Positions 6,399 to 15,152 of a stretch of 64,000 nucleotides of DNA are shown in pieces. Made by a program: the position numbers and the translations under genes. The stretch is from contig NZ_MSZZ01000010.1 of the NCBI RefSeq assembly GCF_002093975.1, forward strand, positions 186,001-250,000, given 5' to 3'. The notes below the pieces were generated by a model. It ran no database searches. It had not been told where the DNA came from and saw nothing but the letters and a program-made list of their open reading frames with translations. How positions within the stretch are numbered: the first letter of the stretch is position 1; each line of letters opens with the position of its first letter. The DNA comes from Thermoactinospora rubra. Its GTDB lineage: Bacteria; Actinomycetota; Actinomycetes; Streptosporangiales; Streptosporangiaceae.

Positions 6399-9344
6399 TC
6401 AACGCGACAGCCTCAGCACTCCCCACCGCGAGGTGTTCAGGTAGGACTGCCCGGTCGGGTCGTTCCAGGTCACGGCGGCGGTACGGCTCGCGCCGGTGGC
6501 GTCGTTGACCTGGACGTCGAAGCCGAGCAGGGTCCCGTCGGCCAGCGTGACGGTCGGCAGCTCGATCGCCGCCTCGATCACGTAGCCGCCGTCGACCACC
6601 TTGGCCGCACTGGTCAGGTTGTCGCGCACGGCGAAGGCGTCGAAGGTGCCGCCGACGGTCTGCCTGCCGGTGAAGCTGATCCGGTACTGGCCGTCGTCAT
6701 CGTCGTAGCCCTTGGTCTTGTTGTTCTCCGGGTCGACGAAGATCTCCACCGAGTCCTGCTCCCAGGCGTTGGGCGACTGCTCGCTCAGCTCGGGGTCGGT
6801 GACCTGGGCCAGCACGTACAGCGTGCCGGGCTGCCAGAGCGCGCGGACCCGGGCGGTGGCGCCGCCACTCCCGGCGATCTGCGTGGCGGTCCTGATCTCC
6901 TGGCCTCTGGCCCAGACGCGGTCCACGACGCCGTCGATCGCCGGGGCGCCGCGGGCGGCCTTGGCGAGCTTGACCGCGGGCACGGCCGTCAGCCTGCCGG
7001 TCCACGAGGTCTCGCCGCCCGCGGAGTCCTCGACCTTGACGGTGACGTCGCTGCCCTCCGGACTGTCCGCCGGCATCTCGGCCTCGACCCGGTACCCGTC
7101 CGGGGTCCTGCCGACCCCGGAGGCGGTGCGCTTGACGGTCTTGGTCCGGCCGCCCGCGGTGAAGGTCACCGAGTCGCCGGAACTGAAGGTCCGGTCGGTC
7201 ACCTCGGCCAGCAGGACGAGGCCGCCGTCGCGGGTGCGGGCCTGCAGGCCCGCCGAGACGTCGCCGACCCTGGCCAGCGGGGCGTCGGGGAGCTTGTCCC
7301 ACTCCAGGTCCCGCCTGCCGTCCACCCTGATCGCGCCTTCCGGCGCGATCAGCTTCCTGACCGGCGGCGGCAGCCGGCTCGGGTCCACGATGCCCCAGTA
7401 GGCGGGCTTGGCCTGCAGCTCGTCGTCGAACGGCAGCGGCGGGTTGAGCCGGTTGATCGGGAAGTTGGACAGCCAGGTCTCGTCGTCGGCCACGCCCCAG
7501 ATCGTCACCGACGACAGGCGCCCGGCCTGGCGGCGGAAGACGTCGAAGATCTCCTTGTAGCGGTGGCCCTGCTCGACGAGCACCTCCTGCGGCACCTCGG
7601 GGTAGGAGCTGACGAAGTCGGTGTAGACGCTCACGTCCAGCTCGGTCACCTGCTGGTCGACGCCGAGCGTGGCGAAGCGCTCGATGGTGTCCTCGATGAA
7701 GGAGGCCGGGGCCTGCTCGATGTTGACGTGGAGCTGGTGGCCGACGGCGTCGATCGGCACGCCCTCGGCGAGCAGCTGCCTGACCACCTTGTACAGCGCC
7801 TCGCGCTTGCGCGGGTACTCGGTGTTGTAGTCGTTGATGACCAGCTTGGCCTGCGGGTCGACCTCGCGGGCGACGCGGAAGGCGGTCCTGATGTAGTCCA
7901 GGCCGGCGATCTGGAACCACGGCGAGCGGCGCAGGCCGTCGGGTTGGTTCTCGTCGATGACCTCGTTGACCACGTCCCAGGTGCCGATCTTGCCCTTGTA
8001 GCGGCCCATGACCGCCCTGATATGGTTCTCCAGCCGCCGCAGCAGCGTGGCCTTGTCGGCCTGGCCGCCCTCGGCGTCCTCGAACACCCAGTCGGGCACC
8101 TGGCTGTGCCAGACCAGCGTGTGCCCGCGGAACCGCAGCCCGCGGTCCAGCGCCCAGTCCACCAGGTAGTCGCCGTCCTCGAAGCGGAACTGCCCTTCGG
8201 CCGGCTCGGTGGCGTCCCACTTCAGCGCGTTGCCCGGGGTGACGCTTTCGTAGTGCTTGGTGACCAGCTTGCCGTGCTCGCCCAGCGTGACGGTCCGGTT
8301 GACGGCGGTGCCCACGGTGAAGGGCAGCACGTCCTTCAGCGAGGGGATGTCGGTCTGGATGGGCTTGGGCGGGATGTAGGTCAGCGAGAAGTCGTCCAGG
8401 TCGTAGTCGAAGGTCCCGGTGTCGGACTCGACGTAGACGGCCAGGAAGTCGGCCTCGTGGGCGAGGGTGTAGGTGGCGCGCAGCCGCACCCACTCCCCCG
8501 CGGGAACGGCCTTGGGCGCGACGACCTGCTGGTAGGTGGGCGTCCCGCCGGAGCGGCGCTCGATCGACAGGCCCAGGTTGCCGCCCTGGGCGGTGCGCAC
8601 CCAGACCGACAGCTCGTACTTCGACCCCAGCGCCATCTTGCCGAGGACCGAGCGCGAGGCGCCGTCCCAGGACGCCTGCCGGCCCGTGACGGCCAGGCCG
8701 TAGGAGCCGGAACGGGCGGCCCCGGCCGTGGCCGCGAGCGCAGCGGACGCGCGCGGCGACCAGCCCTGCGTGCTGCCGCTCTCGAAGTCGGTGACCAGGC
8801 CGGACTGGGTGGGGTCGGAGTCGGAGGCGATCACGACGTCGTCGACGAGGAACTCGACCGCCGCGCCGGAGCTCTCGACGTACAGGTTCAGCGTGGAGTC
8901 CTCGGAGTACAGGTAGGTGCCGGTCAGCTCCACCCAGGCCGCGTCGGTGACCGTCGCCGCCGCGACGCGCTCGTAGACAGCCGACCCGCCGGCCGGGGTG
9001 CGCTCCACGGTGAGCGCGACGGTGGAGGACGGCTGCCCGGGCAGTGCCCTCACCCAGCCGGTCACGGTGTAGGTGACGCCCTTCTCGAAGGGCGGGGTGA
9101 TCGACGCGCCGTGCCAGGTGGCCGTCCGGCCCCGCACCGCGAGGCTGGAGGCGCCGCCGTGCGCGGCGTCGGCGGTCACGGCGACGGTGACGCCCGAGCC
9201 CCGGGCGGCCCACCCCTGGGTGGTCCCGTCCTCGAAGTCGTAGGCGGCGATCACGGTCGGCGCCGCCGCGGCGGGCGGCGCCCCCACCAAGGGCGCCACC
9301 AGTAAGGAGGCGCACAGCGCCAGGAGGGCGACGAGGGCACGCAT
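6399..9344 (-). CDS. Secreted multidomain GH10 endo-1,4-beta-xylanase
   Basis: A 981-residue secreted xylanase. A signal peptide (1-28, ending PPAAAA) is followed by two CBM4/9/22-like carbohydrate-binding domains (about 30-175 and 183-323), a GH10 barrel (about 335-657), and a C-terminal region with a degenerate and a complete CBM9-like domain (about 665-981). The acid/base is E461 (WDVVNE) and the nucleophile E568 (VTELDV); WHSQVP and TIWGVADDETWL are further GH10 signatures. The chosen ATG follows GGAGA; the open frame runs further upstream but only as the reading-frame shadow of the GH5 gene. It is the last gene of the five-gene importer/hydrolase operon and the only secreted enzyme in it. 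Confidence 0.93.
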   Translation of the reverse strand: MRALVALLALCASLLVAPLVGAPPAAAAPTVIAAYDFEDGTTQGWAARGSGVTVAVTADAAHGGASSLAVRGRTATWHGASITPPFEKGVTYTVTGWVRALPGQPSSTVALTVERTPAGGSAVYERVAAATVTDAAWVELTGTYLYSEDSTLNLYVESSGAAVEFLVDDVVIASDSDPTQSGLVTDFESGSTQGWSPRASAALAATAGAARSGSYGLAVTGRQASWDGASRSVLGKMALGSKYELSVWVRTAQGGNLGLSIERRSGGTPTYQQVVAPKAVPAGEWVRLRATYTLAHEADFLAVYVESDTGTFDYDLDDFSLTYIPPKPIQTDIPSLKDVLPFTVGTAVNRTVTLGEHGKLVTKHYESVTPGNALKWDATEPAEGQFRFEDGDYLVDWALDRGLRFRGHTLVWHSQVPDWVFEDAEGGQADKATLLRRLENHIRAVMGRYKGKIGTWDVVNEVIDENQPDGLRRSPWFQIAGLDYIRTAFRVAREVDPQAKLVINDYNTEYPRKREALYKVVRQLLAEGVPIDAVGHQLHVNIEQAPASFIEDTIERFATLGVDQQVTELDVSVYTDFVSSYPEVPQEVLVEQGHRYKEIFDVFRRQAGRLSSVTIWGVADDETWLSNFPINRLNPPLPFDDELQAKPAYWGIVDPSRLPPPVRKLIAPEGAIRVDGRRDLEWDKLPDAPLARVGDVSAGLQARTRDGGLVLLAEVTDRTFSSGDSVTFTAGGRTKTVKRTASGVGRTPDGYRVEAEMPADSPEGSDVTVKVEDSAGGETSWTGRLTAVPAVKLAKAARGAPAIDGVVDRVWARGQEIRTATQIAGSGGATARVRALWQPGTLYVLAQVTDPELSEQSPNAWEQDSVEIFVDPENNKTKGYDDDDGQYRISFTGRQTVGGTFDAFAVRDNLTSAAKVVDGGYVIEAAIELPTVTLADGTLLGFDVQVNDATGASRTAAVTWNDPTGQSYLNTSRWGVLRLSR

Positions 9345-9370
9345 CGGGGGGTTCTCCAAGGAGGGTGTGC

Positions 9371-10735
9371 TCAGCGGAGGTTCGCGCGAAGCAGGTCGAT
9401 GAGAGGCTCGCGGCGCGCGCAGGACTCGAACGCAAAGGAGTCGGCCAGCGCGATCAGCTCCTCGTCGTCCAGGCCGCGGAACAGCTCGGCGTACTCCGGC
9501 AGCAGCGCCTGGGCGATGAGGATGTGCCTGATCAGGTCGTCGGTCTGATAGCGGGCGCCCCACGGGTAGGGGTCCCAGCCGGGGAACTCGGTCTCGATCA
9601 GCTCGTGCAGCGGGCGCAGCACGTCGGCGGTCTCCTCCATCGTCGAGCCCCACCGGTCGGCCCCGAGCCTGCGCTTCTTGGCGACGAAGCCGCCGAACCG
9701 CTCCATGTACGGCCCGCCCGCCACCAGCAGCCCCTGCAGCCCGACGTCCTTGTAGGTCCACAGCGACCAGCCGGCCTCGTGCTCGTCGTAGATCTCCAGC
9801 TGGTCGCGCAGGATCTGGTAGCGCTGCTCGTCGACCTCGGGGTCGCCGGTGTAGACCGGCCCGAACTCGCCCACCCACAGCGGCGTGCCGGTCTCCCGCT
9901 GGAAGCGGGTCCGCTTGGCGAAGGTCCGCTCCAGCTGCCCGCGGTCGACCCACTCCCCGCGCGTGTAGCCCGGGTACGGCCCGCCGTGCGCGAACCCGGC
10001 CAGCGCGTAGTCGTGGCAGACGAAGACGGTGTTCTCGTACACCTCGCGGAAGACCGAGAAGTCGGTGGAGTAGGTGTTGCCGTCCAGGAACAGCACGTGG
10101 TGGGGGTCGGCGGCGCGCACCGCCTTGACCAGCCGGTCGTAGAAGGGCCCGACCACCTTGCCGGTCGGGTCGCCGGGCTCGTTGATCGGGTTGTAGCCGG
10201 CCACCCAGGGGTTGTCCTTGTAGCGGTCGGCCATGGCCTCCCACAGGGCGACGACGCGGTCCTGGAAGTGCCGGTGCCGCCAGAAGGAGGCGACGTGGGT
10301 GGGGTTGTCGGAGTGCCAGTGCTGGTTCTGCGCCCCCGGCACGGCGTGCAGGTCGATCACGCTGTAGATGCCGTGCCGGCCGAGCAGGTCGATGACGCGG
10401 TCCAGATGGCGGAAGCCGCGCTCGATGATCTCGAAGGGGCGGGCGTCGGACTCGAAGTGGCGGTAGTTGACCGGGATGCGCACGCAGTTCATGCCGAGCT
10501 CGGCGAGCAGCGCGGCGTCCTGCGGTCCGAAGAACGAGGTCAGCAGCCGGTCGAAGAAGAGCTCGGCGCGGTCCTCGCCCAGGACCTCCTGGACGGCCTC
10601 GCGCATCGCAGACTCGTTGGCGGGGTAGCCGGTGATGAAGTTCTCCATGTTCATCCAGCCCCCGAGGCCCACCCCGCGCAGCCGGACCGGGGTGCCGTCG
10701 GCTGTGATGAGGCGGGTTCCGGACACGTGCAGCAT
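9371..10735 (-). CDS. Glycoside hydrolase family 5 enzyme, cytoplasmic
   Basis: A 454-residue (beta/alpha)8 glycosidase without signal peptide or membrane segment. The GH5 acid/base is E186 (GYNPINEP) and the nucleophile E290 (WVGEFGPVY). The N terminus (DGTPVRLRGVGLGGWMNMENF) is typical of GH5. It lies directly behind the permease genes, so it probably trims imported oligosaccharides inside the cell. A GTG at 10741 overlapping the permease stop is possible, but AAAGGG is spaced correctly only for the ATG at 10735. The GH5 subfamily, and so whether it acts on xylo-, gluco- or manno-oligosaccharides, cannot be set from the motifs. Confidence 0.85.
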   Translation of the reverse strand: MLHVSGTRLITADGTPVRLRGVGLGGWMNMENFITGYPANESAMREAVQEVLGEDRAELFFDRLLTSFFGPQDAALLAELGMNCVRIPVNYRHFESDARPFEIIERGFRHLDRVIDLLGRHGIYSVIDLHAVPGAQNQHWHSDNPTHVASFWRHRHFQDRVVALWEAMADRYKDNPWVAGYNPINEPGDPTGKVVGPFYDRLVKAVRAADPHHVLFLDGNTYSTDFSVFREVYENTVFVCHDYALAGFAHGGPYPGYTRGEWVDRGQLERTFAKRTRFQRETGTPLWVGEFGPVYTGDPEVDEQRYQILRDQLEIYDEHEAGWSLWTYKDVGLQGLLVAGGPYMERFGGFVAKKRRLGADRWGSTMEETADVLRPLHELIETEFPGWDPYPWGARYQTDDLIRHILIAQALLPEYAELFRGLDDEELIALADSFAFESCARREPLIDLLRANLR

Positions 10736-10737
10736 GT

Positions 10738-11562
10738 TCACCCTTTCGTAGCGCCTGCGGTGAGCCCGCTGATCAGCTGCCGCTCGGCGACGGCGTAGAA
10801 GGCCAGGGCCGGGATCAAGGAGATGACCACGTAGGCCAGGATCTTGGCCGTGTCCGAGCTGTACTCCCCCTGGAACTGCTGGACGCCGAGCGGCAGCGTC
10901 CACAGGCCGGGGTCGTTGAAGACCACCAGGGGAAGGAAGAAGTTGTTCCAGCTCGCCACGATCGCCAGCACCGACACCGTGGCGAGCGCCGGTCTGGCCA
11001 TCGGCAGCAGCACCCGCCAGAAGAAGCCGAACGGGCTGCAGCCGTCGATGATCGCGGCCTCTTCCACCTCTCGAGGGATCTCGCGGAAGAACCCGCGCAG
11101 GATGACGATCGTCAAGGGAAGGCCGTAGGCCGCCTGCGGCAGGATCACTCCCAGCGGGTTGTCCAGCAGGCCGTAGTTCCGCAGCAGGATGAACAGCGGC
11201 AGGATCGCCACCGCGAACGGGAACAGCAGCCCGACCGTGAACAGCGTGAACAGCAGCTCCCTGCCGCGAAAGGCGAACCTGGCGAAGGCGAAGGCGGCCA
11301 GCGCCGACAGCGCGACCGTCAGCAGCGTGGTGAGGACCGCGATGACGACGCTGTTCCACAGCTGCCGGTAGAACGAACCGGCGGCCAGGATGTCGGTGTA
11401 GTTCTCCGGCACCCACGGCGCGGGCAGCCCGAACGGGTTGACCGACAGCTGGCCGGTGTCCTTGAACCCGCCCAGCACGGCGTACGCCAGGGGCAGGACG
11501 ACGAAGATCCCGGCGATCCAGATGAGCACGTGGGTCGGGACGGTGCGGAGCCTGCGGATCAT
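10738..11562 (-). CDS. ABC sugar importer permease, MalG type (CUT1)
   Basis: A 274-residue inner-membrane permease with about six transmembrane helices and the EAA loop (EVEEAAIIDGCSPFGFFWRVLLPMARP region) that docks the ATPase. It pairs with the MalF-type permease encoded just upstream; the two genes overlap by ATGA, so they are translationally coupled. No ATP-binding subunit is encoded nearby. That is usual for CUT1 systems of actinomycetes, which share an MsiK-type ATPase (established for the group; not seen here). The substrate is inferred as xylo-oligosaccharides from the operon partners. Confidence 0.9.
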   Translation of the reverse strand: MIRRLRTVPTHVLIWIAGIFVVLPLAYAVLGGFKDTGQLSVNPFGLPAPWVPENYTDILAAGSFYRQLWNSVVIAVLTTLLTVALSALAAFAFARFAFRGRELLFTLFTVGLLFPFAVAILPLFILLRNYGLLDNPLGVILPQAAYGLPLTIVILRGFFREIPREVEEAAIIDGCSPFGFFWRVLLPMARPALATVSVLAIVASWNNFFLPLVVFNDPGLWTLPLGVQQFQGEYSSDTAKILAYVVISLIPALAFYAVAERQLISGLTAGATKG

Positions 11563-12539
11563 CGGCCTCCTCCCATCGTGGTCAGCGCGCCCTGGACGTC
11601 CCGGCGCATGACGGTCCGCTGGTAGCCCAGCGCGAAGACGAGGGCCAGCAGGAACATCAGCACGCTGATCGCGCTGGCGTAACCGATCTGGGTGCGGCGG
11701 AAGCCGTAGTCGTACATCGTCACGGCGAGAGTCTCCGAGGCGTGCGAGGGGCCGCCGCCGGTGAGGATCCAGACCAGGTCGAACAGCTGGATGGCGCCGA
11801 TCACCGACAGGAACACGCTGATCCGGATCGTGGGCGCGAGCAGCGGCAGCGTGACGTGGCGGAACACGTTCCACGGGTTGGCTCCGTCGATGCTGGCGGC
11901 CTCGGTGAGCTCCTTGGGGATGCCCTGCAGCCCGGCCATGTAGATGATCATGTGGAAGCCGAAGTACTTCCACGTGATCACGAGGAACAGCGAGATCATC
12001 ACGGTGTCCGGGTCCGACAGCCAGGGCCACCCCTCCATCCCGAAGGCGGAGAGCAGCTGGTTGGCCATGCCCGACTCAGGCGACAGGATCAGCGAGAACA
12101 GCACTGCCGTGATCGCCTCGGAGATCACGTACGGCGCGAAGAACATCACGCGGTAGAAGGCCCGGCCGCGGATCTTCCGGTTGAGGAGCAGCGCGAGCCC
12201 GAGCGAGATCGGCAGCTGCACCAGCAGGGACAGCGCCACGATAATGAGCAGGTTGCGCAGGTCGCCGAGGAAGATCTGGTGCCGGAAGGCGCGGAGGTAG
12301 TTGTCCAGCCCGATGAAGTTCGTGGGCGGCCCGACACCGTTCCACCGGTACAGGCTGAGGTAGGCCGCGATCAGGATGGGAGCCAACACCAGCAGGACGA
12401 ACAGCACCAGCGCGGGCAGCACGAACGCGAACGCCGTCAGGAAGCGGCCTCGCGGGGCCGCCGGGCGGCGCCGGCGGCGGCTCGGCGAGGCGGGGAGGGC
12501 CGGACGGCGGGCGTCCGGCCCTGTGAAGGTCTTCGTCAC
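11559..12539 (-). CDS. ABC sugar importer permease, MalF type (CUT1)
   Basis: A 326-residue permease with an Arg/Pro-rich cytoplasmic N terminus, six predicted membrane segments and the EAA motif (ELTEAASIDGANPWNVFRHVTLP region). It starts with GTG, 7 bases after the stop of the solute-binding protein gene; GGAG in the end of that gene is the likely ribosome binding site. It forms the heterodimeric channel with the next permease. N-terminal extensions of this kind are common in actinobacterial MalF homologues. Confidence 0.9.
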   Translation of the reverse strand: MTKTFTGPDARRPALPASPSRRRRRPAAPRGRFLTAFAFVLPALVLFVLLVLAPILIAAYLSLYRWNGVGPPTNFIGLDNYLRAFRHQIFLGDLRNLLIIVALSLLVQLPISLGLALLLNRKIRGRAFYRVMFFAPYVISEAITAVLFSLILSPESGMANQLLSAFGMEGWPWLSDPDTVMISLFLVITWKYFGFHMIIYMAGLQGIPKELTEAASIDGANPWNVFRHVTLPLLAPTIRISVFLSVIGAIQLFDLVWILTGGGPSHASETLAVTMYDYGFRRTQIGYASAISVLMFLLALVFALGYQRTVMRRDVQGALTTMGGGR

Positions 12540-12546
12540 GTCCCGG

Positions 12547-13851
12547 CTACTCCATCTCGGACTTCGCCGTCTCGGTGATGTCCTGGACGACCTCCTGCGG
12601 CGTCTTGGTGCCGTTGATCAGCTCCGCCACGCTGTCGTTGACCTGCTGGCCGACCGCGGGCGGGTAGGCCTGGTCGAGGTAGAGCTGGAAGGCGGTCGCC
12701 TGGGCGACGGTCTGGGCGACCTGCTTGAGCAGCGGGTCGGCCACGGCCTCCTCCTCGCCCTTGTACACCGGCAGCGCGGCGCCGACCTGGACCATCTTCC
12801 GGTGGTTCTCCGGGCCCAGCGCGAACTTCAGGAAGTCGAGCGCCTCCTGCGGGGCGTCCTTGCCGAGGGAGAACCCGCCGCCGCCGCCGAACGCGTCGGT
12901 GGCCGCGCCCTTGCCGCCCTCCACGACCGGGAAGGTGAAGAAGCCGAGGTCGTCGCCGAGCCCCTTCTTGGAGGAGTCCTTCTGGACGCTGGGCGCCCAC
13001 TGGCCCATCAGCTCCATGGCGGCCTTGCCGTTGCCCATGGTGGCCGCCTGGCCGTCGGGCGTGGAGTAGTCGGCGCCCTGGAAGCCCTTCTGGAAGGGCT
13101 GCAGGTCGGCCAGCTCCTTGAGCCGCTGGCTGGCGGCGACGAAGTCGGGGCCGGTGAAGTCGGCGTTGTCCGCGGCCTGCTGGAGCCCCGGCACGCCCGC
13201 GATCCGCATGGCGAGGTAGGACCAGTAGTAGTGGCCCGGCCACTTGGCCTTGCCGGCCAGCGCGATCGGGGTGACGCCGGCCGCCTTGAGCTTCTTCACC
13301 GCGTCGATGAACTCGGTCCACGTGGCGGGCGGCTGCTGGATGCCGGCCTTCTCGAACAGCGCCTTGTTGTACCAGAAGCCCACCATGCCGATGTCGGCGG
13401 GCAGGCCCCAGGTCTTGCCGTCGAACTGATAGGCGGTCAACGCGGCGGTCGTGAGGTTCGGGATCAGGTCGCCCACGTCGGCGGTCAAGTCACGCACCAG
13501 CCCGGCGTCGACGTGCTGCTTGAGCACGCCGCCACCCCAGTGCTGGTAGACGTCGGGGGCCTTGCCCGACTGGACGGTGGTGGCAAGCTTGGGCTTATAG
13601 GAGTCGTTCTCGATGGCGACGTTCTTGATGGTGACGTTGGGGTGCATCTTCTGGTACGCGGCGATCGTGTTCGCCCAGAAGCTCTTGCCCGGTTCGCTCG
13701 TGGCCAGGTTCCAGAACTCGAAGGTCACCTTCTTGGGGCCGGCCGGCGCGCTGGACTGGCCCGCCTGGCCCTGGCCGCCTCCTCCTGTGCCGCAGGCCCC
13801 CAGGAGGAGGGCGGCGGCCGCGAACGCCACGACACTTCGTCGACTCTGCAT
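12547..13851 (-). CDS. Extracellular solute-binding lipoprotein (CUT1 sugar importer)
   Basis: A 434-residue lipoprotein and the substrate receptor of the importer. The lipobox LLLGAC places the lipidated Cys at C20, and a Gly/Ser/Pro-rich tether follows. The mature part has the family 1 solute-binding fold (VTFEFWNLATSEPG, GKAPDVYQHWGG, GMVGFWYNKALFEKAG). It is the first gene of the operon 13851 to 6399 and is probably the most strongly expressed. Two copies of the TTTCGG-type operator lie 26-59 bases upstream, so the divergent LacI regulator should control it. Xylo-oligosaccharide binding is inference from the GH10 and GH30 partners. Confidence 0.92.
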   Translation of the reverse strand: MQSRRSVVAFAAAALLLGACGTGGGGQGQAGQSSAPAGPKKVTFEFWNLATSEPGKSFWANTIAAYQKMHPNVTIKNVAIENDSYKPKLATTVQSGKAPDVYQHWGGGVLKQHVDAGLVRDLTADVGDLIPNLTTAALTAYQFDGKTWGLPADIGMVGFWYNKALFEKAGIQQPPATWTEFIDAVKKLKAAGVTPIALAGKAKWPGHYYWSYLAMRIAGVPGLQQAADNADFTGPDFVAASQRLKELADLQPFQKGFQGADYSTPDGQAATMGNGKAAMELMGQWAPSVQKDSSKKGLGDDLGFFTFPVVEGGKGAATDAFGGGGGFSLGKDAPQEALDFLKFALGPENHRKMVQVGAALPVYKGEEEAVADPLLKQVAQTVAQATAFQLYLDQAYPPAVGQQVNDSVAELINGTKTPQEVVQDITETAKSEME

Positions 13852-13876
13852 GGGGGGTCCCTTCTCGGAGTGGGGT

Positions 13877-13910
13877 CTGAAAGTTTCGGACCTATCCCCG
13901 AATGTTTCGT
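13877..13910. promoter_or_regulatory. Paired LacI-type operator before the xylan importer operon
   Basis: Two related sites, CTGAAAGTTTCGG (13877-13889) and CCGAATGTTTCGT (13898-13910), are spaced exactly 21 bp apart, about two helical turns. They share the GAA..TTTCG core with the sites before the LacI gene and the GH30 gene. Binding by the LacI protein encoded next door is inferred. Confidence 0.7.
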
Positions 13911-14001
13911 GACCCGGAGAATAGGAAATCTCCACGTCACGCGTCAATGGCTTCGTTGGGAGCGCAACCAAATCGCGTCCTACGCGGCGCCGCCAGAGGA
14001 T

Positions 14002-14015
14002 CCGAAAAGTTTCGG
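14002..14015. promoter_or_regulatory. LacI-type operator (autoregulatory)
   Basis: CCGAAAAGTTTCGG is palindromic except for its central AG. It lies 14 bases upstream of the LacI start codon, where a bound repressor would block that gene's own transcription. It differs from the GH30 site D (15128-15141) only in the first base. Confidence 0.75.
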
Positions 14016-14028
14016 CTAGACTTCCCCC

Positions 14029-15054
14029 ATGCCGAGCTCCACGCCCGCGAGGAAGCGCGTGACGATCGCGCTCATCGCCCAGGAGGCCGGGGTCTCCGTG
14101 CCCACGGTCTCCAAGGTCATCAACGGCCGCCCCGAGGTGGCCCCCGAGACCCGCCGCAAGGTGGAGCGGCTGCTGCTCAAGCACGGCTACACCCGGCGCA
14201 CCACGCTGGGCGACGGCCCGGTCGGCCTGATCGACCTGGTCTTCACCGAGCTGGAGAGCCCCTGGGCCATGGAGCTCATCCGCGGGGCCGAAAGCGCCAC
14301 GCGCGAGGTCGGGGCGGGGATCGTCATCTCGGTGATGCACACCCACGCCGGCCCGGGGCGCGACTGGTTCGACCGGGTGGCCGCGCGCCGCACCGACGGC
14401 GTGATCATCGTCAGCTCGCGGCTGTCGGCCAGCCAGTACGGTCACCTGAACGCCCGCTCGATCCCCTTCGTGGTGGTCGACCCGGAGGGCGAGCCCGCCC
14501 CCGACGTGGCCTCGGTGGGCGCCACCAACTGGCACGGCGGGCTGGCCGCCACCCGCCACCTGCTGGAGCTGGGGCACCGCCGGATCGGCATGATCGGCGG
14601 GCCGCCCGACATGCTGTGCAGCAGGGCCCGCATCGACGGCTACCGGGCGGCGCTGGAGACCGCCGGGATCCCGGTGGACCCGGCCCTGATCCACTACGGC
14701 GACTTCCTCGTCGGCTCCGGCCACGACCGCGCCCACGACCTGCTGTCGCTGCCCGAGCCGCCCACCGCCATCTTCGCCGGCAGCGACCTGCAGGCCTTCG
14801 GCGTCTTCGAGGCGGCGCGCCAGCGCGGGCTGCGTGTGCCGGAGAACCTCAGCGTGGTGGGTTTCGACGACATCCCGCTGGCGCGCTCGGCCTGGCCGCC
14901 CCTGACGACCGTGCGGCAGCCCCTGCAGGAGATGGCCGCGCTGGCCGCCCGGATGGTGCTGGCGATGTCGCGGGGGGAGCCGCTGGAGACGCGCCGGGTC
15001 GAGCTGGCCACCTCGCTCATCGTGCGGGACAGCACGGCGGCCCCCCGGCCGTGA
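14029..15054 (+). CDS. LacI-family transcriptional regulator of xylan genes
   Basis: A 341-residue repressor. The N-terminal helix-turn-helix and hinge helix (about 8-60: IAQEAGVSVPTVSKVINGRPEV) are followed by a periplasmic-binding-protein-like ligand domain (about 65-335; GFDDIPLARSAWPPLTTVRQP is the usual C-terminal signature). It is encoded between the divergent importer operon and the GH30 gene. Copies of one operator motif occur before all three units, which identifies its probable targets. The inducer is probably an imported xylo-oligosaccharide (inference). No good Shine-Dalgarno sequence precedes the ATG. Confidence 0.92.
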   Translation: MPSSTPARKRVTIALIAQEAGVSVPTVSKVINGRPEVAPETRRKVERLLLKHGYTRRTTLGDGPVGLIDLVFTELESPWAMELIRGAESATREVGAGIVISVMHTHAGPGRDWFDRVAARRTDGVIIVSSRLSASQYGHLNARSIPFVVVDPEGEPAPDVASVGATNWHGGLAATRHLLELGHRRIGMIGGPPDMLCSRARIDGYRAALETAGIPVDPALIHYGDFLVGSGHDRAHDLLSLPEPPTAIFAGSDLQAFGVFEAARQRGLRVPENLSVVGFDDIPLARSAWPPLTTVRQPLQEMAALAARMVLAMSRGEPLETRRVELATSLIVRDSTAAPRP

Positions 15055-15106
15055 CGGCATCCCCGCACCGTTGACGGTCTCCGCCGGAGCATCTACGGTC
15101 ATGGTC

Positions 15107-15141
15107 TCGAAACATCTCGGCAATATATCGAAAAGTTTCGG
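15107..15141. promoter_or_regulatory. Paired LacI-type operator before GH30
   Basis: A strong site, TCGAAAAGTTTCGG (15128-15141), and a weaker one, TCGAAACATCTCGG (15107-15120), are again 21 bp apart. The strong site ends in the GGAGG ribosome binding site of the GH30 gene, so bound repressor would also cover the translation start region. Confidence 0.7.
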
Positions 15142-15152
15142 AGGCCCGTGTC

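Noticed and set aside
13855-13868. Third operator copy (TTCTCGG at 13862-13868) 21 bp before the paired sites
   Set aside because: Only one degenerate half site is present and it coincides with the ribosome binding region of the lipoprotein gene; the phasing may be chance.
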